DNA of 64,000 bases from Fibrobacter sp. (GTDB lineage: Bacteria > Fibrobacterota > Fibrobacteria > Fibrobacterales > Fibrobacteraceae): the NCBI GenBank assembly GCA_024398875.1, contig JAKSIJ010000002.1, positions 124,001 to 188,000 of the forward strand, read 5' to 3'. The translations under genes were made by a program, and so were the position numbers. The notes under the pieces were generated by a model that saw nothing but the letters and a program-made list of their open reading frames with translations, was not told where the DNA came from and did not search any database. Shown here one piece after another: positions 26,341 through 35,192 of this stretch (position 1 is the stretch's first letter; each line of letters opens with the position of its first letter).

Positions 26341-28449
26341 ATGAAAATCCTCCGGATTAACAAGTTTTTCAATAAGCTCGGTCGTGTGCAAACTGCACAC
26401 CGTTCTGGGATTCTCATCGTAGTTATTCTCTTTACGTTGTTGGCTGCCGCCGGAATATTGCGGTTTGAATTTACGTACACCAACGAAGGCTGGTTTTTGG
26501 AAGGGGATGCGGCCAAAGTCAATGCCGAAAAATTTCGCCAGAATTTTGGCAATGATGCAAGCGTTGTGGTTCTTGTGACTGCGAATGGTGCTGCTGCTTC
26601 AGAGAATGGTGCGAATGCTACTCCGAGTGTTCGCGATTCTGTCATCATGAATATGCGGGATGCTCTTTCTCGCTATATGTTGGCAAACATTCCCCTAGCC
26701 AAGGAAATTCATACCATTGAAAATTCCAAAGGCACCGAAGCTTTGATTCATTTGAGCCTGGATTCGTATGAGAATCCAGCGGAGGATGCCGAGAAAGTTG
26801 GTCGCGCAGTTGCGGACATGCTTGAACGTCCGGAGTTTATTTCGGAGCGGTGGAATTTGAACGCTGCTGGCGAACCATATCTTGATGTTTCGAAGAATGA
26901 TTCTACCATGCCTCAAGCAGCAAAATCAGTAGCTATTGGCGTTCTCATCATGATTCTCTGCCTCGCATTTTTTACCCGAAGCATATTTGGCGTGTCAGTT
27001 CCTTTTATGGCAACGGCCTTTGCAATGGCTTCCGTGTTTGGAATCTGTGGCTGGCTAGGTGTAAAGCCGGATTTCACTCTGTTTACGCTGCCTATGATGC
27101 TTGGTATGGCGCTCAGCGTGGGTTATTCCATCCACTACATCAATAGCTTTAAGGCGGCTTTTGCTCGATTGAACAACCGCAAAGATGCCCTTGTGGAAGC
27201 GGTGACGGAAACGGGCTGGCCCATCTTTTTCACGGTGGTGACTACGGTCGCTTCCATGCTGTCCTTCCTCTTTGTGGAAATGCCAGTATTAAGAGTTATC
27301 GGCACTATTTGTGGTGCTATGGTTTTCGGCGTATACCTCTATGTGATTATTTTGGTGCCCATTCTTTTTAGTTATGGCAGCGATGATGTCGCAACCATCA
27401 TTGGCGAAAAGACATTTGGTCGTGTAGAAAATCATTTTGTGAGGCTAGGCGAAAAAGTCCTTAATTTCAAACTTCCCGTTGTGCTGGTGACTGTTGTGAT
27501 TGCGATTGCAAGTGCTTTGGGATGCCTGGGACTCAAGGTCAACGTGGATTACATCGAAATGTTTGGTACAAAACTTCCTTTTGTGGAAAATCTGGTCAAG
27601 TTAATGGATTCGGAACTAGCCAATATCTACTCCTACAACGTGATTGTTGATTCCGATTCTGTGGGCACTTTCAAGAATCCGATGATGCTTGCGACTCTGG
27701 ATAGCGCGGTGAAGAATCTTTCCCAATTGCCTTTGACAAAGGTTACGGAAGGTAAAGCCCGAGTAATGGTTGGCGGTGTCAATGATGATTTCAGCATGGC
27801 ATTCATCCATGTAGAATTGAGGGAGTGGAATTCTAAACAGGTTAATGAGGACATGGATAGTGCCATGGCTATGGTGCGGAAGTATTTCCCTAATGCGGAT
27901 GTCGGTGTGGAAGGCTATGCGGCAGAACAGGCTTCCATGAACGATAAGTTGGTGAAGGGAGAAATAGAGTCCATTGGAATTTCTTTTGCGGTAATTGCCT
28001 TTCTCCTCATCATTTCTTTCATGAGCATCAAAACTGGGCTTATCGGCATGATTCCAAATATCGCCCCTATCCTTGTGATTGGCGGAGTTATGGGTGCTTG
28101 TGGCTTCAGCATGGATATGATGACCATGATGGTGATGCCCATGGCCCTTGGCATAGCAGTTGACGATACCATCCATTTTGTAAATCATGCAAAGTTGAAT
28201 TTTGAGAGGTGCGGTAATTATCGGGATTCTGTTCTTGCATCTTTTGGTGAAGTGGGGAAGAGCATGGTTTCCACCACCATCATTCTCTGCATGATGTTTG
28301 TTGCCTACATGGTGAGTCCTGTTACCATATTCTTTAGGGTTGGCTTTATGGCAAGTGTTGGCCTCTCTGCTGCTCTGCTTGCTGATTTTACCATTACGCC
28401 TGTGCTGATTATGCTGACAAAACCTTTTGGAAAAGAAGCTGCGAAGTAG
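26341..28449 (+). CDS. RND/MMPL-type hydrophobe exporter
   Basis: 702 aa with the 1+5+1+5 span pattern of small RND proteins. Span 1 is at about 20-40, followed by a periplasmic domain and a five-span bundle (about 195-355). Span 7 is near 385-410, followed by a second periplasmic domain and the last five spans (about 535-695). The sterol-sensing-like segments (MLGMALSVGYSIHYINS and MPMALGIAVDDTIHFVNHA) carry the acidic residues expected for proton coupling. The family (COG1033) exports lipids or other hydrophobic compounds; hopanoid and lipid exporters belong here. It is a single gene; ATG 26341 is preferred over TTG 26332. Confidence 0.85.
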   Translation: MKILRINKFFNKLGRVQTAHRSGILIVVILFTLLAAAGILRFEFTYTNEGWFLEGDAAKVNAEKFRQNFGNDASVVVLVTANGAAASENGANATPSVRDSVIMNMRDALSRYMLANIPLAKEIHTIENSKGTEALIHLSLDSYENPAEDAEKVGRAVADMLERPEFISERWNLNAAGEPYLDVSKNDSTMPQAAKSVAIGVLIMILCLAFFTRSIFGVSVPFMATAFAMASVFGICGWLGVKPDFTLFTLPMMLGMALSVGYSIHYINSFKAAFARLNNRKDALVEAVTETGWPIFFTVVTTVASMLSFLFVEMPVLRVIGTICGAMVFGVYLYVIILVPILFSYGSDDVATIIGEKTFGRVENHFVRLGEKVLNFKLPVVLVTVVIAIASALGCLGLKVNVDYIEMFGTKLPFVENLVKLMDSELANIYSYNVIVDSDSVGTFKNPMMLATLDSAVKNLSQLPLTKVTEGKARVMVGGVNDDFSMAFIHVELREWNSKQVNEDMDSAMAMVRKYFPNADVGVEGYAAEQASMNDKLVKGEIESIGISFAVIAFLLIISFMSIKTGLIGMIPNIAPILVIGGVMGACGFSMDMMTMMVMPMALGIAVDDTIHFVNHAKLNFERCGNYRDSVLASFGEVGKSMVSTTIILCMMFVAYMVSPVTIFFRVGFMASVGLSAALLADFTITPVLIMLTKPFGKEAAK

Positions 28450-28468
28450 CCTGAATTTACCGGGTATG

Positions 28469-28499
28469 AAAAACGCCCCGCGTTCAGCGAGGCGTTTTG
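28469..28499. terminator. Bidirectional terminator between RND exporter and COG0523 genes
   Basis: Stem AAAACGCC / GGCGTTTT extended by CGC/GCG, with T-rich ends on both strands. It lies between two convergent genes. Confidence 0.85.
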
Positions 28500-28523
28500 A
28501 ATTTTGTCTACAGGCGTGAAGCG

Positions 28524-29873
28524 TTAATCGTCCAGGCAGTCATTCATCACTGCGATGATTTTCTTCTTCTCCATGTGCTGGCCGATGAATACGAGGCGTA
28601 CAATGCGGTCGCCATACTTTTCGTCCCACACTTTCTGGAGTTGTGGATTTTCGGCGAGAATCTGCCGCTGTGTGCGTTCATCTTCTGCTGCAAACCAGCG
28701 GCCGAAATTCTGGGCGCTGGCCTGTTTTCCGGCCTGTTCAAACAGATAACTTTCGCTGCGTTCATCGCTGAACCACAGGAGTCCTTTAGTGCGGATGATG
28801 CTGTTGGGATAGTCGTCCAAAAAGCGTTCGAACTTCATGCGGTTCAGCGGGCGATGGGTCTCATACACAAAAGTGCTGATCCCGTATTCGTCACCATGAG
28901 GATGATCCTTGTCGTGGTGATGACCGCAGTGGCAAATGCCATGCTCATGGTCGCAGTGGCTGTGATCTTCATGATCATCGTCGTCATCATCATCGTGATG
29001 GTGGTGATGCTCGTGTTCCTCATGCTCGTCTTCGTCATGATGGTGATGATGCTCGTGTTCCTCATGCTCGTCTTCGTCATGATGGTGATGATGCTCGTGT
29101 TCGTCCTCGTCATCATCGTCATCATCGTGGTTGTCATGACCCTCTTCATTCAATTTTACAGCCCAGGTGGCCGATTCGGCTACGCTATCAAAATCGAACT
29201 GTTTGGTATCGAGAATGTCCTTCATCTCCACCTTGCCAAAATTGGTCTCAATCATCTTGGCCTTGGGCTGCAAAGCGCGAACCACCGCCTTCACGTGCTC
29301 CAAATCGCCCGGTTTCAGGCAATCTACCTTGTTCATGATGATGGTGTTGCAGAATTCAATCTGCTGAATGAGAAGGTTTGCAATATCCTCTTCCTTCAAA
29401 TCCTTCTTCAAAAGGTGCTCGCCACCGGCAAATTCGTCTGCCAGGCGAAGCACGTCCACCACAGCCACGATGTTATCCAAATGACAGGCTAGGCGTTGCC
29501 CCTTCTTGCCCTGCAATTGACTTCCGGCCATGCAGATGGTTTGCGCGATAGGCACAGGCTCGCAAATGCCGCTGGCTTCAATCAAGATGTAATCAAACTT
29601 TCCGAGTTCCAGAATTTCGGCGATCTGCTCTAGCAAATCGGCCTTCAGGGAGCAGCAGATGCAACCGTTGGAGAGGGGAACCACCTTTCCGGAATCTTCC
29701 TTCGTGATGTTTCCGCCTTTTTCAATCAAGGTCTGGTCGATGTTCACTTCGCCGATGTCATTGACGATGACTGCCACATGGTAGCCTTGCTGGTTGTTCA
29801 ATACATAATTCAGAAGGGTGGTCTTTCCGGCTCCAAGGTAACCGGTGAGCAGCGTAATAGGTACAGATTTCAT
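28524..29873 (-). CDS. COG0523 (CobW/ZNG1-type) metal-chaperone GTPase with long His-rich insert
   Basis: 449 aa G3E GTPase. P-loop GYLGAGKTT (11-19), metal-binding CICC (71-74), guanine motif NKVD (181-184) and a C-terminal CobW_C domain (about 330-449). Between the GTPase and C-terminal domains, residues about 246-328 are almost only His, Asp and Glu, with three near-perfect 14-residue repeats (DEDEHEEHEHHHHH) followed by HCDHEHGICHCGHHH. This should bind several zinc (or nickel/cobalt) ions. Members deliver metal to client enzymes under zinc shortage. It is upstream of the bidirectional terminator and 12 bases downstream of the FtsB-like gene. Confidence 0.9.
   Translation of the reverse strand: MKSVPITLLTGYLGAGKTTLLNYVLNNQQGYHVAVIVNDIGEVNIDQTLIEKGGNITKEDSGKVVPLSNGCICCSLKADLLEQIAEILELGKFDYILIEASGICEPVPIAQTICMAGSQLQGKKGQRLACHLDNIVAVVDVLRLADEFAGGEHLLKKDLKEEDIANLLIQQIEFCNTIIMNKVDCLKPGDLEHVKAVVRALQPKAKMIETNFGKVEMKDILDTKQFDFDSVAESATWAVKLNEEGHDNHDDDDDDEDEHEHHHHHDEDEHEEHEHHHHHDEDEHEEHEHHHHHDDDDDDDHEDHSHCDHEHGICHCGHHHDKDHPHGDEYGISTFVYETHRPLNRMKFERFLDDYPNSIIRTKGLLWFSDERSESYLFEQAGKQASAQNFGRWFAAEDERTQRQILAENPQLQKVWDEKYGDRIVRLVFIGQHMEKKKIIAVMNDCLDD
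28994..29110. repeat. 42-bp tandem repeat coding for His-rich segment
   Basis: Units begin at 28994, 29036 and 29078 (last one partial). Each encodes 14 residues of the acidic/His-rich metal-binding region. Copies 2 and 3 are nearly identical, so length variation between strains is likely. Confidence 0.85.
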
Positions 29874-29885
29874 AGTGATACTTCT

Positions 29886-30167
29886 TTATTTGACTTGTTG
29901 AAAGACTTTTTCCCCTTTGCGGCTCATGCCGTAGCGGGTGCGGAGAATTTGCTCCTTGTACAGGGAGTCGTGCTTCAAACGTTCGATTTCCAATTTGTGG
30001 TTGTCGATGACCTGCTCCAAGGAATCAATCTGTTTTTGGTAGATGACAATCTGATTTGCAATTTGTTTTTGACGGGGGAGGCTGTTATCCCCAAAAAGCA
30101 ATTGGGAACCCATCACAATCATCAAGAATAACACGACGGCTAAGGCGATGTAGATTCTTTTGTGCAA
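29886..30167 (-). CDS. FtsB/DivIC-like septum protein
   Basis: About 93 aa. A membrane span at the N-terminus (IYIALAVVLFLMIVMGSQLL) is followed by a coiled coil (KQIANQIVIYQKQIDSLEQVIDNH...) and the short ending RTRYGMSRKGEKVF, the pattern of FtsB/DivIC. These proteins bridge FtsL and FtsQ in the divisome. The start is uncertain. TTG 30167 directly follows the dprA stop and has GGAG upstream; another TTG at 30227 would add 20 residues and overlap dprA by 59 bases. Confidence 0.68.
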   Translation of the reverse strand: MHKRIYIALAVVLFLMIVMGSQLLFGDNSLPRQKQIANQIVIYQKQIDSLEQVIDNHKLEIERLKHDSLYKEQILRTRYGMSRKGEKVFQQVK

Positions 30168-30168
30168 T

Positions 30169-31056
30169 TCAGATGGCTCCGTTGAAATAGAATTGGAAGT
30201 TGTCCTGGGTCTCGACAAAACCTGCAAGTTCCAGCTCTGTTAATATAGCTAAAATGACTTGTGGGCTCAACTTGGTTTCGGATTCCAGTTCGGAAAAAGT
30301 TTTCTTGAAACCGTTGTTTTTGCGGAGCATTTTTTCGGCGGCCTCGGAAAGTCCGATTCCTATTTGGAGCATGTTCTTGAAACGGGGTGCCGAGTCCTTG
30401 GTCAACCCTAAAATCTGATGAAGATTTTCAGGAATGAAAACAGGTTTGGCGAGGCCTCCGTCCAGTAAAATGTTGGGCCCCTGAGCCACCTCGTTGTCGA
30501 AATCTCCAGGAACAGCCACCAGCATTCGACCCTCTTTTCTGCAGAAATCGGCAGTGAGCAAAGCGCCACCTTTTTCCTTGCTTTGCACTACAATGGTGGC
30601 TTGAGACAAACCAGCGATAATGCGGTTTCGGGCCGGAAAATGGCTTTTGTAGGCAGGTTCGTCTGGTTCAAATTCCGACACCACCGCACCGCCCGCTTTT
30701 AGAATCCGTGCTGCCAGCTCGCCGCGGCTTCCCTCTATATGCGTGTCTAGCCCTTGGGCGAGTACTGCGATGGTGGGGATGCCTGCTTCCAGCGCCGCCT
30801 CATGGCATAAGCTGTCGATGCCTTGGGCCAGTCCCGACACGACAACAGCCTTAGTCCCACGCAAAGAATTCACTAGCCTCCGGCAAAGTTCGCGGGCGGA
30901 ATTAGAAGGCCTCCGGGTTCCCACCATTGCAATGCCGATTGCGTCTATTGGTGGAAGCCGCCCTGCCACATAGAGTTGCGGCGGCATAAATTTGGACTCC
31001 TTCAGTAAAAGGGGAAAATCGGGTGGCAAAAGTCGGGTGTATTTTCTATCGTTCAT
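30169..31056 (-). CDS. dprA: DNA-processing protein DprA
   Basis: 295 aa. The Rossmann-like DprA/Smf domain includes FPLLLKESKFMPPQLYVAG, MVGTRRPS, VVVSGLAQGIDSLCHEAAL, AVLAQGLD and FPARNRIIAGLS. The last 60 residues look like the winged-helix DML1 domain (SPQVILAILTELELAGFVE). DprA protects incoming single-stranded DNA and loads RecA during transformation. It lacks the N-terminal SAM-like domain of longer homologues. Start ATG 31056 faces the mazG ATG at 31060 with three bases between; the longer upstream frame runs antisense through mazG and is rejected. Confidence 0.9.
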   Translation of the reverse strand: MNDRKYTRLLPPDFPLLLKESKFMPPQLYVAGRLPPIDAIGIAMVGTRRPSNSARELCRRLVNSLRGTKAVVVSGLAQGIDSLCHEAALEAGIPTIAVLAQGLDTHIEGSRGELAARILKAGGAVVSEFEPDEPAYKSHFPARNRIIAGLSQATIVVQSKEKGGALLTADFCRKEGRMLVAVPGDFDNEVAQGPNILLDGGLAKPVFIPENLHQILGLTKDSAPRFKNMLQIGIGLSEAAEKMLRKNNGFKKTFSELESETKLSPQVILAILTELELAGFVETQDNFQFYFNGAI

Positions 31057-31059
31057 TTT

Positions 31060-31857
31060 ATGAAATATTCCTTTGATGATTTGGTAAAGATATTGGAAAG
31101 GCTTCGCGCCCCAAACGGCTGCCCTTGGGACAGAGCCCAGGACACCCGTTCTCTTCTCCCATATTTGGTGGAGGAAAGCAGCGAATTCATCGATGCCGCC
31201 CAGGATGGGGACAAGGACCACATGTGCGAAGAACTTGGGGACGTTCTTCTTCAGGTGGTGTTCCACGCCCAGGTTTGCAAGGAACAGGGCGATTTCAACA
31301 TCGACGATGTGGTGCAGGGCATCTGCGAGAAGATGATTCGCCGCCACCCTCATGTATTCGGGGATGCAAAAGCGGACACCGCAGCAGATGTAAGCCGTCG
31401 TTGGGAGCGGATAAAAGCCTCAGAGAAGAATAATCAAAAAACTGCGGGCTGCTCTGTTATGGACAAAGTAAGCAAGAGCATGCCGACGCTCGCCCGGGCC
31501 CAAGACATCATCCGTCGTGCCGAAAAGGTAGGCTTCAACTGGAGTGACTCGGAACCTGTATTTGAAAAGGCTCAGGAAGAATTTACAGAATTTCGCACCG
31601 AAATGCAAGCAATCACGAAAGAAAATCCAAACTATGACCGCCTGGAAGATGAACTCGGTGACATTCTGTTCTCCCTCGTGAATGTGGCGCGGCATGTGGG
31701 CATCAACGCCAATACCGCCTTGCAGCGGGCCAACTCTAAGTTCGAAAAACGCTTCCGGATTGTGGAGGCCAAGGTGAAAGAGCAGGGCAAAACCATGCCC
31801 GAGGTGGGTTTGGAAGGTCTGCAAAAGCTTTGGAAAGAGGCTAAAAAAGAGGGGTAG
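31060..31857 (+). CDS. mazG: Nucleoside triphosphate pyrophosphohydrolase MazG
   Basis: 265 aa with two MazG repeats. The first has APNGCPWDRAQDTRSLLPYLVEE and EELGDVLLQVVFHA; the second has FNWSDSEPVFEKAQEEFTEF and EDELGDILFSLVNVARH. The EExxE and ExxD metal sites are present in both. It hydrolyses noncanonical or excess NTPs to NMP and pyrophosphate. It starts 3 bases from the divergent dprA start and has no ribosome-binding site, only TATCGTTC 5 bases upstream, so it may be translated from a leaderless mRNA. Confidence 0.93.
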   Translation: MKYSFDDLVKILERLRAPNGCPWDRAQDTRSLLPYLVEESSEFIDAAQDGDKDHMCEELGDVLLQVVFHAQVCKEQGDFNIDDVVQGICEKMIRRHPHVFGDAKADTAADVSRRWERIKASEKNNQKTAGCSVMDKVSKSMPTLARAQDIIRRAEKVGFNWSDSEPVFEKAQEEFTEFRTEMQAITKENPNYDRLEDELGDILFSLVNVARHVGINANTALQRANSKFEKRFRIVEAKVKEQGKTMPEVGLEGLQKLWKEAKKEG

Positions 31858-31966
31858 CGGCACGGCCTCGGCGCAGTTTATTGCCAGCATCAAGGTTTGT
31901 TGTCGAATTTGACATCATCCCTTTTGGCATATTTTCGTTTGGAATATGAAATTTCTGATGCCGTTG

Positions 31967-31974
31967 TACATTTG
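31967..31974 (+). promoter_or_regulatory. Putative -7 box upstream of the small RNA
   Basis: TACATTTG, exact match to TAnnTTTG. A second, sigma70-like TATATTAT (31989-31996) follows, so either could drive the RNA. Confidence 0.4.
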
Positions 31975-31997
31975 TCTGCAAAGAGCGTTATATTATA

Positions 31998-32108
31998 GAT
32001 GTGCTTCCAGTAAGTTCTTGTTCTAGAGAAGGGATGCCGGATCGAACCGCAGGGTAGGACATACTTGGAGTACATACCGCAGGTCTTCGGGCCTGCGGTT
32101 TTTCTTTT
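31998..32108 (+). ncRNA. Candidate structured small RNA with terminator
   Basis: About 110 nt in a gene-free region. CTTCCAGTA near the 5' end pairs (with two bulges) with TACTTGGAG, and GTTCT with AGGAC inside it, giving a long imperfect hairpin. It ends in a strong terminator (ACCGCAGGTC, UUCG loop, GGCCTGCGGT, then T-rich). The octamer ACCGCAGG also occurs at 32046-32053, so the 3' arm of the terminator could pair with either copy. The size and rod shape are compatible with a 6S-type RNA, but I cannot confirm a family. A leader of a lost gene is another option. Ends are approximate. Confidence 0.5.
32076..32107 (+). terminator. Rho-independent terminator of the small RNA
   Basis: Ten-base-pair stem ACCGCAGGTC / GGCCTGCGGT closed by a TTCG tetraloop, followed by TTTTCTTTT. 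Confidence 0.85.
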
Positions 32109-32159
32109 GAAAAGAGGCTCGATGCTCGATGATGTCGCAACTTGATGTTGCGATTCCAT

Positions 32160-32191
32160 CAAAAAAGGGACTCGCTTTCGCGAGTCCCTTT
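32160..32191 (-). terminator. Rho-independent terminator of fusA
   Basis: Perfect 12-bp stem AAAGGGACTCGC / GCGAGTCCCTTT with a 4-nt loop. On the minus strand it is followed by a run of T. Confidence 0.9.
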
Positions 32192-32211
32192 GTAATTTTC
32201 AAGAGAAAATC

Positions 32212-34341
32212 TTAGGCGCGGGCCTTGGCCTTGTCGCCGTACTTCTTGATGAGTTCTTCCTGGATGTTGCGCGGTACCGGAGAGTACTTGCAGAATTCCA
32301 TGGTGAACTCAGCCTTACCCTGGGTCATGGAGCGGAGGTCCGTAGCATAACCGAACATTTCGGAAAGCGGAACTTCAGCGAGAATGGTGGTCATGCCCTG
32401 TTCTTCGTTAGTACCAGTGATGGCACCACGACGCTGAGACACGTTACCCACAACGTTACCCTGGAATTCGGTCGGAGTCTGGATTTCAACCTTCATGATA
32501 GGTTCGAGAATCTGGGCGCCAGCCTTTTCGAAGGCTTCACGGAAGGCCATGCGAGCGCAAATCTGGAAGGCCATGTCAGAGGAGTCCACCGGGTGGAAAG
32601 CACCATCCTGAACTTCCATTTCGATACCCACCACCGGGAAGCCGATGAGGGAACCGGATTCCATGCAGCTCTGGAAGCCCTTGTCGCAAGACGGGATGTA
32701 TTCCTTAGGAATACGGCCGCCGACCACAGAGTTCACAAAGTTGTAAACCTTTTCGGAATCGCCTTCCACAGCCATGGGGCGCATAATGCCAGACATCTTA
32801 GCGAACTGGCCAGAACCACCGGTCTGCTTCTTGTGGGTGTATTCGAACTTGGCTTCGCGAGTAATGGTTTCGCGGTATGCCACCTGAGGAGCACCCGTCT
32901 GGACGTCCACGTGGTATTCACGACGCATACGTTCAATGTACACGTCAAGGTGAAGTTCACCCATACCCTTGATGATGGTTTCGCCGGATTCCTTGTCCAC
33001 TTCCACCTGGAATGTGGGGTCTTCCTTCGTAAAGCGGTTCAGAGCCTTGGAGAGGTTGGCCAGGTCATCGCGGTTCTTGGCTTCGATCACGAGCTCGATC
33101 ACCGGGTTAGGAACGTGCATGGAGGTCATGTTGTAGTGGTTCGTACCGTCGGTGAAGGTCGTACCAGAGGCGCAGTCGATACCGAACAGAGCCACAATGT
33201 CGCCAGCGCCGGCTTCGGTAATATCCACCATTTCATCGGCGTGCATACGGACGAGACGGCCAACGGAAACCTTCTTACCGGTTGCCATGTTGGTGATCAT
33301 GTCGCCCTTCTTGAGTTTACCCTGATAAACGCGGACGTAGGTGAGCTGGCCATAGCGGTCGTTCACCAGCTTAAATGCGTAGCAAACGAGAGGAGCATTG
33401 TCTTCGGACTTGAGAACCACTTCGGCTTCGTTGTCGTCGAGGTCAAGGCACTTGTTTTCCACGTCGGTTGGGCAGGGGAGGTAGTCAATGACACCGTCCA
33501 AGAGCTTCTGCACACCCACGTTCTTGTGAGCGGAACCCATGAACACCGGAGTGATATCCAGGCGGATGGTAGCTTCGCGGATGGTCTTCTTGATGAGAGC
33601 CTTGTCGATTTCGTCGACGCCATACTGGCCTTCCATGGCCTTTTCCATGATTTCGTCAGAGTAGTCGGCGCAGCAGTCAATGAGCTTTTCGCGGTATTCC
33701 TGGGCCTGGTCAGCGAGTTCAGCCGGGATTTCCTTCTCGATCATGTCGTCGCCGTTAGCGCCTTCAAAGTAGTAGGCCTTCATTTCGACGAGGTCGACCA
33801 CACCCTTCAGTTGGTCTTCCAAACCTATAGGAATCTGCATCACGCAGGGCTTATGGTTCAGCTTTTCCTTGAGCATGACAGCCACGCGGAGCGGGTTTGC
33901 ACCAGAACGGTCGCACTTGTTCACGAACACGACGCGCGGTACATGATAGCGCTTCATCTGGCGGTCAACGGTAATAGACTGAGACTGAACGCCTTCCACG
34001 CCGGTGAGCACCAGGATGGCACCGTCCAGCACACGGAGAGAACGTTCCACTTCGATAGTGAAGTCCACGTGCCCCGGGGTATCGATGATGTTGATGGAGT
34101 CGGCTTCGCCGCTCTTGGTGTGGGTCCAGTTTGCGAAGGTGGCAGCGGACTGAATCGTGATGCCGCGTTCGCGTTCAAGTTCCATGGAGTCCATCGTGGC
34201 ACCGACGCCGTCCTTGCCACGGACTTCGTGAATGGCGTGAATACGCTTTGTGAAGTAAAGGATACGTTCGGTAAGGGTTGTCTTACCGGAGTCGATGTGG
34301 GCAGAAATACCAATATTTCTGTGCTTTTCAATGTTATTCAT
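32212..34341 (-). CDS. fusA: Translation elongation factor G
   Basis: 709 aa, full length. GTPase motifs [19 protein letters not shown] and NKCDRSGA are present, followed by domains II-V ([18 protein letters not shown] and the closing [15 protein letters not shown]). It drives tRNA-mRNA translocation on the ribosome. It is not in a str operon here (no rpsL, rpsG or tuf beside it). This is common in genomes with more than one EF-G, but a second copy cannot be judged from this window. A TACATTTG box lies 46 bases upstream of the start. Confidence 0.96.
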   Translation of the reverse strand: MNNIEKHRNIGISAHIDSGKTTLTERILYFTKRIHAIHEVRGKDGVGATMDSMELERERGITIQSAATFANWTHTKSGEADSINIIDTPGHVDFTIEVERSLRVLDGAILVLTGVEGVQSQSITVDRQMKRYHVPRVVFVNKCDRSGANPLRVAVMLKEKLNHKPCVMQIPIGLEDQLKGVVDLVEMKAYYFEGANGDDMIEKEIPAELADQAQEYREKLIDCCADYSDEIMEKAMEGQYGVDEIDKALIKKTIREATIRLDITPVFMGSAHKNVGVQKLLDGVIDYLPCPTDVENKCLDLDDNEAEVVLKSEDNAPLVCYAFKLVNDRYGQLTYVRVYQGKLKKGDMITNMATGKKVSVGRLVRMHADEMVDITEAGAGDIVALFGIDCASGTTFTDGTNHYNMTSMHVPNPVIELVIEAKNRDDLANLSKALNRFTKEDPTFQVEVDKESGETIIKGMGELHLDVYIERMRREYHVDVQTGAPQVAYRETITREAKFEYTHKKQTGGSGQFAKMSGIMRPMAVEGDSEKVYNFVNSVVGGRIPKEYIPSCDKGFQSCMESGSLIGFPVVGIEMEVQDGAFHPVDSSDMAFQICARMAFREAFEKAGAQILEPIMKVEIQTPTEFQGNVVGNVSQRRGAITGTNEEQGMTTILAEVPLSEMFGYATDLRSMTQGKAEFTMEFCKYSPVPRNIQEELIKKYGDKAKARA

Positions 34342-34387
34342 ATGTTTATTCCACGATTGGAGTTGATGTTAATTGTTTTGTTGGGCG

Positions 34388-34395
34388 CAAATGTA
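34388..34395 (-). promoter_or_regulatory. Putative -7 box of fusA
   Basis: TACATTTG on the minus strand, an exact TAnnTTTG match, 46 bases before the fusA ATG. Confidence 0.5.
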
Positions 34396-34444
34396 GAAAA
34401 ATTTTATGCCCATTCAAGTATGTAGGAATGGAGTTTCGCCGTTT

Positions 34445-35095
34445 TTATGGCTTGTCTTCAACAATTTCCGCGTCTGTAACAGTCGTGTCTTTGGTGTCTG
34501 CCAGAGCCTTGAAATAGTTCGTGGCGGTTTTCCCCACCTCGTTTGTGTCGTAGTAGGTGTAAGCGCCGTTGCCGAGGGCTCCCAAAGCGGGAATTGCCTT
34601 CAGGATGGTTTTCCCTAAAAATTTGGAGGAAACCTTCATCCCGATTTTCTGGAGAATCTTGCTGAGGGTAGCGAAGGAGACCTTTTGAATGACAATTCTA
34701 CTTCCGGTTCGTACCGCAATGTCACGCAGAAGCTGCCCTGCGCTATGGCGGAACAAGCACCAAATCATGGCCTCTCGGCTGAGAAGCGCCAGTTTTCCGT
34801 AGGTGGCTGCAATGTCTGCCACAAGCTGAGCCTGCACTTTCCAGATGGCTGCAATGTCGGGCACGGCTGTGAGAATCCCGGTAAGTCCTGCGGGAATGGA
34901 GAGCGTAGCGCTGATGGTGGCAGCCTTTAACGCGGCCCGTTGCGTCAACAGCTGGGCCTTAGCCTCGGGCGTCTGGTCTTTGGCATGGATGGATTCCGGA
35001 ATGTCGGTAATCAAGTCAAAGAGAATGCTGGCTGCTTTTTCCCTTAAAAATTTGGAAGCCTTTTCTTTTTTGGTTTCCTTCTTGCTCTCTTCCAT
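34445..35095 (-). CDS. EcsC-like protein
   Basis: 216 aa. The N-terminus is highly charged (MEESKKETKKEKASKFLREK). The centre SATLSIPAGLTGILTAVPDI followed by WKVQAQLVADIAATYG resembles EcsC-family proteins, with several amphipathic or weakly hydrophobic helices. A second hydrophobic stretch (GKTILKAIPALGALGNGAY) follows. Membrane association is likely; biochemical role unknown. It is encoded 103 bases upstream of fusA on the same strand. Confidence 0.5.
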   Translation of the reverse strand: MEESKKETKKEKASKFLREKAASILFDLITDIPESIHAKDQTPEAKAQLLTQRAALKAATISATLSIPAGLTGILTAVPDIAAIWKVQAQLVADIAATYGKLALLSREAMIWCLFRHSAGQLLRDIAVRTGSRIVIQKVSFATLSKILQKIGMKVSSKFLGKTILKAIPALGALGNGAYTYYDTNEVGKTATNYFKALADTKDTTVTDAEIVEDKP

Positions 35096-35192
35096 GTTTC
35101 TACCATTGAAATGAAATTTTTCGGCTCATTCTTTGAATAGTCTTATTTCTTGCTCAAATATACTTAAAAGTGGGTGGGAGAAAGCTATTATT

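Larger units (their letters stand above)
31858..32211. other. 354-bp intergenic region with small-RNA candidate and two hairpins
   Basis: Between convergent mazG and fusA. It holds a TACATTTG box (31967-31974), the RNA candidate described separately, a hairpin TCGCAAC / GTTGCGA (32135-32153) and the fusA terminator. No protein-coding frame looks real. Confidence 0.6.

Noticed and set aside
31057-31353. Longer N-terminus for DprA
   Set aside because: It is antisense to mazG; the DprA domain begins right at ATG 31056.
31998-32108. Possible tRNA, because GGATCGAACC resembles a T-arm
   Set aside because: No acceptor stem, D-arm or anticodon stem can be folded around it on either strand.
32593-34425. 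A 610-codon open frame on the plus strand opposite fusA
   Set aside because: It is antisense to a highly conserved gene, has no recognisable domain, and is rich in His and Val as expected from reversed EF-G codons.
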